Under the pieces are notes generated by a model. The model saw only the letters and a program-made list of their open reading frames with translations. It was not told where the DNA came from and made no database searches. From Morinoia aosen (lineage: Eukaryota; Arthropoda; Malacostraca; Amphipoda; Talitridae), in NCBI GenBank assembly GCA_030386875.1, contig CM059571.1, positions 24,980,355-25,044,354 on the forward strand: a stretch of DNA of 64,000 nucleotides, read 5' to 3'. Shown here piece by piece: positions 57,708 through 64,000 of this stretch (the stretch's first letter is position 1; every line of letters starts with the position of its first letter). The translations under genes and the position numbers were made by a program.

Positions 57708-59919
57708 TGGTCTGTTCCTCCGAACCAAAATGCGCAGCCTGCCAAACTTCGTGCTGCATCAGGCTGAGTCGCGTGTGATGCATAAGCGTGTTGTGATTTG
57801 GATGAATAAAACTAATTTTATTGAAAACGTATCGCCATGAATTGCGAGAGTTATTCTATCGCTCCGTGCGTCTTATCTGGAAGTGAAACTAAGCCTCACG
57901 ACTCCCTTCGCTCTGCAAAAAAGAAATAGATGCTACAGTCTTGCCAAAGAATGCATGTGTGGAAGACGCTTCAATTTACTGGAAGTATTGTGAGAATATC
58001 GCTGGTCACTCGACAGTCTATTTTGACGTATAATTGCCTTCATAACATTCCTCCTCTGAATAGTCAAAGAGACGGGATGTAATAATATGTGAATAGTTTT
58101 ATTTAATTAACAAACAGAGTAGTTTTCGATCTATAAATCGAAGCCATTGCAACGCTACAGGAAAGCAAAGCAAGTGGTGTTACTTGGAATTCTACTTTAT
58201 GAAAAGCAAAAAAGCATTTCTATTTCAAGTATCTTACGTGAAAACCTCTTTTTAAATAATGAACTTGAAAATATTCTAGAAGAACAAATTCCGTCGAATA
58301 TCCTTTGAATATTCAGCAATGTTAACTAAGAAAAATAAAATATATAGTGTTCGAACATAGATGTAGTATTCAAAATCTAACAGTGGTCCTTTTCGATACT
58401 GACATTACTTCACGACCCAATTAAGCTTGTGTTTTTAATTCAAGGCAAAAAGTATCATTTAAAGTAACTCAGCATTAATTGTAAGATTCTGAAATATGTG
58501 GAAAAAATGTAGGACTGTCAGCTGCGATATTTTATAATATCACTATTTAACAGTAATTCACCGACAATTTAATGTAGCTTCATGTCATATGGCAAATGCT
58601 GGTTATTTTATTTTCAGATAATAAAAATTTCTTATAATTTCATTTGTTTACTGTTCAGAGTAGGTTCAAACATAACGCTTATAATGTAGTTTGGGAAATG
58701 ATAAGTATATAATACCACTGTAGCGTGTTTTCATTCTCAGTGATCCTTTCTAGATAACTTCTAGTTAATTTATGAAAAATAATACATGTTTCACAGGAAA
58801 AAAATTTGATAATTTTCAAGCATGTATGAGGGCAGTGAGAATTTTATTTCTAGCACTCTTTTCCCATAAAGTTTAAAAGTCTCAAGATTCTAAGGGTTAC
58901 ATTCGTGGCTCTTGGACACGTATAATGCGCATGAGCTTGAGCACTCAGACGAGCATTTGTAACGCTAACACACTTAGAGCGCGCAACCATACTGGTCTCG
59001 ACTTAACAGAGCGTTAACTCTAAATGCCATGAGGGTAGAGCTGTTCATCGTGTCAACAACACGTCTGCCAGATTAGCCCTTTCATGGCCAACGTTGACCA
59101 GCTTAGCGTGTTTCAAGTAGAATTTTGCTATATTAGAAAATTTCTTGCCTGAAAAAGCCTATCCGGCAACTTGAGGTACAGTTGAACCTGTGATTCACCC
59201 ATGCCGTGCTGATCAACGTGTCCCCAAGTATCAGAGATTCTGTGAATGATTTTTATCTTCCTTTTTCCGGAGTGCAGGAGATAGTGCAGTGTTTTATGGC
59301 CATTATTCGTCGTAATTAACGTTTTCTTCTTTCAGAGTGCGTGTGATCATACCTCTTATGAAATTTCTACAGAAATATCTTGCTGAAAAAACAGCGAAGA
59401 AAAATTTATTTGAGTTACATTATAGGAAATATGAAGCTTGAACAGTTTCACATTCATTTCAGTAAAAATGTGTTCCGAATGGAGTAAAATATTACCCGAC
59501 TAAAGAAAAGTAGACGTAATAAAATTGCGACGGTTATACTGAGTTCAATTTTACGGTCTTTGTTACATGTGGCTTCATATAGTAGTACACCAACTGCCTC
59601 AGTGGTCTGCAATTGTCCTCCATTTTTGACGAAATTCGCAATTCGCTTGTGGTAAGATGTCAAAAATACTTGGAACCCCTCAGGTATAAAAAATCTCAGC
59701 TCCTTCCTCTTTTGAAATAACGCGAAGTTTTCAGAAGTACTGGGCTAGAGTGAGGCAAAAAAGACACGAAGCGAGCCTCGCAAGTGTTTGAATTGTCCTT
59801 TTGAAGTTTACGCCTTTGCATATAGAGAAGGGGTGCGTGTCTCGACGAGCTCGCTTCCTTCTTACAAGGTCTCGGGCCGATCAGTGCTTCAGTATCAGAA
59901 TAAGGAGCCGAATTTTTGT
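57708..59919. other. Unassigned sequence
   Basis: No gene recognised. The sequence is AT-rich, with a more mixed patch at 58900-59260. The frame at 59788-60003 runs into the first unit of the next array and is treated as chance. Confidence 0.45.
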
Positions 59920-60735
59920 TCCATGATTGCAGAACTAGCCGTGATGACAGGAAGCGAATGTTTGCCTCTTGATTGGAGAACTATTCGAATCGACAGCAGC
60001 TGAATGTTTCTCTTTTGATTGGAGAACTATTTGAAACGACAGGAGCTGAATGTTTCTCTTTTGATTGGAGAACTATTTGAAACGACAGGAGCTGAATGTT
60101 TCTCTTTTGATTGGAGAACTATTTGAAACGACAGCAGCTGAATGTTTCTCTTTTGATTGGAGAACTATTTGAAACGACAGGAGCTGACTGTTTCTCTTTT
60201 GATTGGAGAACTATTTGAAACGACAGGAGCTGAATGTTTCTCTTTTGATTGGAGAACTATTTGAAACGACAGGAGCTGAATGTTTCTCTTTTGATTGGAG
60301 AACTATTTGAAACGACAGGAGCTGACTGTTTCTCTTTTGATTGGAGAACTATTTGAAACGACAGGAGCTGAATGTTTCTCTTTTGATTGGAGAACTATTT
60401 GAAACGACAGGAGCTGAATGTTTCTCTTTTGATTGGAGAACTATTTGAAACGACAGGAGCTGAATGTTTCTCTTTTGATTGGAGAACTATTTGAAACGAC
60501 AGGAGCTGAATGTTTCTCTTTTGATTGGAGAACTATTTGAAACGACAGGAGCTGAACGTTTCTCTTTTGATTGGAGAACTATTCCAAACGACATGAGCTG
60601 AATATTTATCCTTTGATTGGAGAACTATTTGAAACGACAGGAGCTGAATGTTTCTCTTTTGATGAACTATTGGAGATCACAGGAGCTGAATATTTGCCTC
60701 TTGATTGAAGAAATAGCTGAGATGATAGGAGCCAA
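59920..60735. repeat. 46-bp tandem array, about 17 units
   Basis: Units start every 46 bases from 59955 and 60001 to 60645 (15 regular starts from 60001), with a shortened unit at 60687. The unit contains TGTTTCTCTTTTGATTGGAG and then AACTATTTGAAACGACAGGA. Most internal units are identical. Edge units are diverged (GCGAATGTTTGCCTC at the left, TGAATATTTGCCTC at the right). The variant TGACTG marks units 60185 and 60323, 138 bp (three units) apart, indicating a duplicated trimer block. Strongly diverged units reappear at 60935-61050. Confidence 0.95.
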
Positions 60736-62265
60736 ATAAATTTCTCTTTCGTGATCTAAAATTACATGCGCATTTAATGCGTTCGATTCTTGAAATGAAT
60801 AATGCGTTGGATTCTTTCAGGTGCCCCACACATGGTTGATTTACGTGTTTCGATACATTTTTAAACTCAGACACGCTCTAATTGATACTCAAAGTGTTTT
60901 TCCTCTTCTCGACGAGAACACGTAACCATTAGTTCTTTCTTGATTGAAGAACTATTTAAGATGACAGCAGCCGAACATTTCCTTATTGCAAAACGAACTG
61001 AAACAACAGGGGCCGGATATCTGTCGCTTTATTGGAAAAATTGTTCAGACGGCTAGCGTTTCTTAGTGAATGAGATTCATCCATGGCGGAATTGTAAATT
61101 GTTGGAACAAGACTAGAGAAGTCTCTAAGAAATTGTTGACATTTTGATCCTTTTTTTGTAAAATTTCGGATGATGCGTGCAGAAGCACTCACATTAGAAT
61201 ATTTAACAGTTTTCAAATCAAGCAGTTTTGCGGACTTGTTACCACGTCAGGAAGGCTAAATTTCAATGGAGATTACAGCAAATGCTGCCAAGGCATTTTG
61301 TAAGGATCAAAACAAACCTTTATTAACTCTTGACTTGGTTGGAGTGACATTAAAATCCTGCAAAATCTATGTCAGCTCCAAACAACCGTCTGTAACGGAT
61401 ATGTCGTATTTTTCCCTACAAAATTAAAAAGTGTTAAGAAAAAGGAAATGACACAAATAAAATAGGAATTCATTCTGTATCTTTGCTTCCAAATAACAGT
61501 GGGGGAACAAGAGTGTCGTTTGATGAACAACTAATTATTGTACGACGCGTGTGTTACCTAACAATAAACTTATGTTCGCTTTGCATCCGAGCTCCGCAAA
61601 ATTGGCGGAGGTTCACAGCGAACCACAAAGATAATGACTTTTTCCCGATACCAGCAGAACATCAAGCGCAGGACAAGGAAGTTCTCGGCGCAATATTATG
61701 TGAGAAGCATTCCCGCGTAGCACAATGAACCATGTCATCATTATTGCTGAGGGAGGTGCGCTACACAGATTCTCTTCCAGGAAGACGGTCGACTTTCTTT
61801 TGCTTGGTGAGACGAGAGAAGCCGTAAACAAGTCTCATATGAAGCCTAACGTTTATTGAAGATAGTAATGGAATTATACGCGTCCTATTGATAACATGGT
61901 CTTTGGAGCTGAGAATAAAGCAATAAAACCAACACAGTAGTGCCATTACCAATAAAATAAGATTTTATTGGATTCCAGTAGTATTTTCAAATTATTCAAA
62001 CATATTTCTCATAAGAGCCACGTCAACAAAACTTTCTACGTGTCAGCCTAAGAAGAAATCAGTGCCATGAGCCCTTACATAAATATTTTTTTTTGAGCAG
62101 TAGCAAATGAGGCAGAAGAAATACAAGTATTGGTTAAAGAACTAAAGTTTATGAGTTATGAACGGGGTGAGATCCAGTCAGAGCTAACATGAGCGGTTTA
62201 TCGCACAATGTTTTCGCCGGGAACCCAGCAAGGTTTAATTGCCAGCTGAGGTAGCAATATGTGTG
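60736..62265. other. Unassigned; decayed 46-bp units at its start
   Basis: 60935-61050 carries diverged copies (TTGATTGAAGAACTATTTAA, then GATGACAGCAGC) of the neighbouring satellite unit. The remainder has overlapping short frames on both strands (60983-61952) without known domains. Confidence 0.45.
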
Positions 62266-62284
62266 ACTACACCTTTTTCACTTC

Positions 62285-62755
62285 AAATTCATCCACATCA
62301 AGTTCAATTTAATCCAAGTCGAGTTCAATTTAATCTAAGTTAAGTTCAATTTAATCTAAGTCAAGTTCAAATTAATCTAAGTCAAGTTCAATTTAATCCA
62401 AGTCAAGTTCAAAATAATCCACGTCAAGTTCAATTTAATCCAAGACAAGTTCTATTTAATCCAACACAAGTTCAATTTAATCCAAGCCAAGTTCAAATTA
62501 ATCCACGTGAAGTTCAATTTAATCCAAAAAAAGTTCAATTTAATCCAATGCAAGTTCAAATTAATCCACGTCAAGTTCAATTTAATCCACGTCAAGTTCA
62601 ATTTAATCCAAGACAAGTTCAAGATAATCCAAGTCAAGTTCAAATTAATCCTCGTCAAGTTCAATTTAATCCAAGTCAACTTCAATTTAATCCAAGTCAA
62701 CTTCAAATTAGTCCAAGTCAAATTCAAATTAAACCAAGTCAAGTTCAAATTTATC
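62285..62755 (+). repeat. Expanded 21-bp subterminal array of foldback copy 2
   Basis: About 22 units close to CAAGTTCAATTTAATCCAAGT. Because 21 is a multiple of 3, several frames on both strands stay open and yield heptapeptide repeats. These are not genes. The array is three to four times longer than in copy 1. Confidence 0.95.
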
Positions 62756-62849
62756 CTATCCTAAGCTGAATTAAGAATTGACATAATCACTCGTTAATTT
62801 GAACGTTTTTTGTGTTAAATATGTATCTATTGGATGTGACGAGCAAGAA

Positions 62850-63115
62850 AAACGTTTTTCCTTTCACCACGGAATACATAAAGTTTCCGCCGGTGCTACA
62901 ATCTAAAAACAAGCTGTCGTAAAATGTGGTAAGTTTCCAGCGTCAGGAGGCAGAGTGTGATTCAGATCTTGGAGCAGAGTATACGATACAAATCAGTCAT
63001 AAAAACTTCGTATTATACTACTCATTTAAGTTCTTTTACAATTCTACACTAATGGCAGTGTGCATGCATTCAAATGTTTATGTTCAAAATGTAATTTTAT
63101 GTTACACATGCACAT
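62850..63115. repeat. Extra module, left arm of foldback copy 2
   Basis: This block (GAAAAACGTTTTTCCTTTCA, then CACCACGGAATACATAAAG, TTTCCAGCGTCAGGAGGCAG and on) is absent from foldback copy 1 at the equivalent position. It occurs inverted at about 63600-63880 in the other arm. Confidence 0.75.
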
Positions 63116-63599
63116 AGTAGTACCGTGGATTGATTTACACTCATATACAGATTTACATTTGTGAAATTCTACTTCATCACATATTTATACATGAAATCAT
63201 ATACATGCAACTACATAAGATTACCACTGGATGATATGTCGATTCAATCGTAAAACAAATATACAAATGCGATTCACTGAGTTCTTATGCGATACCATTT
63301 GATTACAATTTATATGAGTACATTACTACACAGATAAAGTCCGCATTAGCAATTAAAATTGTGCCATCCCTTCAAATTAATAGGCCAAGGCAAATATATC
63401 ATCTCTGTCGATGAAACAAATTGTAACTTGTTTTACAAAAAACGTTTGAACACGCAAAAAAAGATTTCGTTGCTCTATTTCTTTTAAAGGTTGAATGTAC
63501 ATATCGTCCATTGGTAATCTTATGTAGTTGCATGCATATATGATTTCATCAATGTGATAAAGAGGAATTTCACGTATATGAACCTCTTTATGAGTGTAA

Positions 63600-63880
63600 A
63601 TGAATCCTCGCTACTACTATGTGTATGTGTAACATAAAATTACCTTTTGAACACAAATATTTGATTGGATGCATACTGCCATCAATGTAGAATTGTAAAA
63701 CATCTTTAATGCGTAGCATAATACGAAATTTTTATAATTGGCTTCTATCTGTTACTCCGCTTAAAGATCTGGAACACACTCTGCCTCCTGATGCTGGAAA
63801 CTTATACACATTTTACGACAGCGTATTTTTAGATTGTAGCACCGGCGGAATTTTATATGTTCCGTGCTGAAAGGAAAAAC
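63600..63880. repeat. Extra module, right arm of foldback copy 2
   Basis: Inverted partner of 62850-63115. CTGCCTCCTGATGCTGGAAA near 63780 and AGATTGTAGCACCGGCGGAA near 63832 are complements of blocks at 62935-62955 and 62888-62910. Confidence 0.75.
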
Positions 63881-64000
63881 ATTTTTCTTGTTCACCACAC
63901 CCATTAGATATATATTAAACAAGAAAACTCTCAAATTAACGACAGATTATGCAAATTCTTCATTCAACTGACGGTTGGATTAATTTGAAATTGACTTAGA

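Larger units (their letters stand above)
62266..64000. mobile_element. Foldback element, copy 2 (runs past the window end)
   Basis: It starts ACTACACCTTTTTCACTTC exactly like copy 1. A 21-bp array of about 22 units (62285-62755) follows, then the junction TGTGTTAAATATGTATCTAT shared with copy 1. An extra module (about 62850-63115) is followed by the copy-1-like inner arm (GATTTACACTCATA to about 63360). A short centre follows, and the reverse arm carries the module again (about 63600-63880). The reverse array has just begun at 63970-64000. The full element should be over 2 kb. No transposase is visible. Confidence 0.85.

Noticed and set aside
59788..60003. 71-codon frame before the 46-bp array
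   Set aside because: It runs into the array's first unit and ends there. No domain or splice context.
62452..62769. Long open frames on both strands with heptapeptide repeats
   Set aside because: They come from the 21-bp array, which is open in several frames at once. There is no evidence of a repeat protein.

Overview
This is eukaryotic, AT-rich DNA that looks like an intergenic or intronic stretch of an arthropod genome, most likely an insect. The evidence is the mix of decayed mobile elements: Tc1/mariner with an arthropod-type transposase, a mariner-family HTH fragment, hAT, a piggyBac-like TTAA MITE, APE-type LINEs and a Penelope-like piece. Naming a species or order from this would be a guess. 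I see no complete host protein gene, no rRNA, no convincing tRNA and no CRISPR array. Nearly all longer open frames are chance frames or translations of repeats.

Layout. 0-1 kb: a dispersed repeat and a 35/27-bp minisatellite. 1.9-4.4 kb: a decayed hAT element with a perfect 8-bp target duplication. 5.9-6.6 kb: a 680-bp imperfect palindrome. 9.4-9.7 kb: a probable LINE tail. 10.0-13.15 kb: a nest in which a 1.72-kb Tc1-like element sits inside a palindromic TA-flanked element whose left arm carries a further insertion of about 1 kb. 14.7-15.5 kb: a second copy of the dispersed repeat and a possible solo LTR. 19-24 kb: several degenerate tandem arrays and a 44-bp palindrome. 25.2-27.4 kb: a short coding-like stretch, a 1,265-bp foldback element and a 597-bp mariner derivative that encodes only an N-terminal HTH domain. 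31.2 kb: a Tc1/mariner scrap. 36-37.4 kb: a LINE remnant. 40.5-42.0 kb: a piggyBac-like MITE and an unclassified 761-bp TIR element rich in GAGACAC motifs. 43.9 kb: a 37-bp array. 45.2-46.2 kb: a less repetitive stretch with homeodomain-like motifs. 46.4-48.8 kb: three retro/transposon gene fragments. 53.3-56.65 kb: a nearly full-length but dead LINE. 59.9-60.7 kb: a nearly homogeneous 46-bp satellite-like array. 62.27 kb to the window end: a second, larger foldback element.

The most unusual signal is the foldback family. Both copies are almost wholly palindromic, begin with ACTACACC followed by 21-bp subterminal repeats of variable copy number, and have an inner arm sequence. The second copy has an extra module of about 270 bp placed symmetrically in both arms. 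That suggests the two arms were homogenised, or that the palindrome was regenerated as a unit. The elements here do not form a pathway. They are a layered record of transposition, and the useful information is in nesting order, shared tails and symmetric changes. Family names rest on recognising short motifs by eye, without database comparison.
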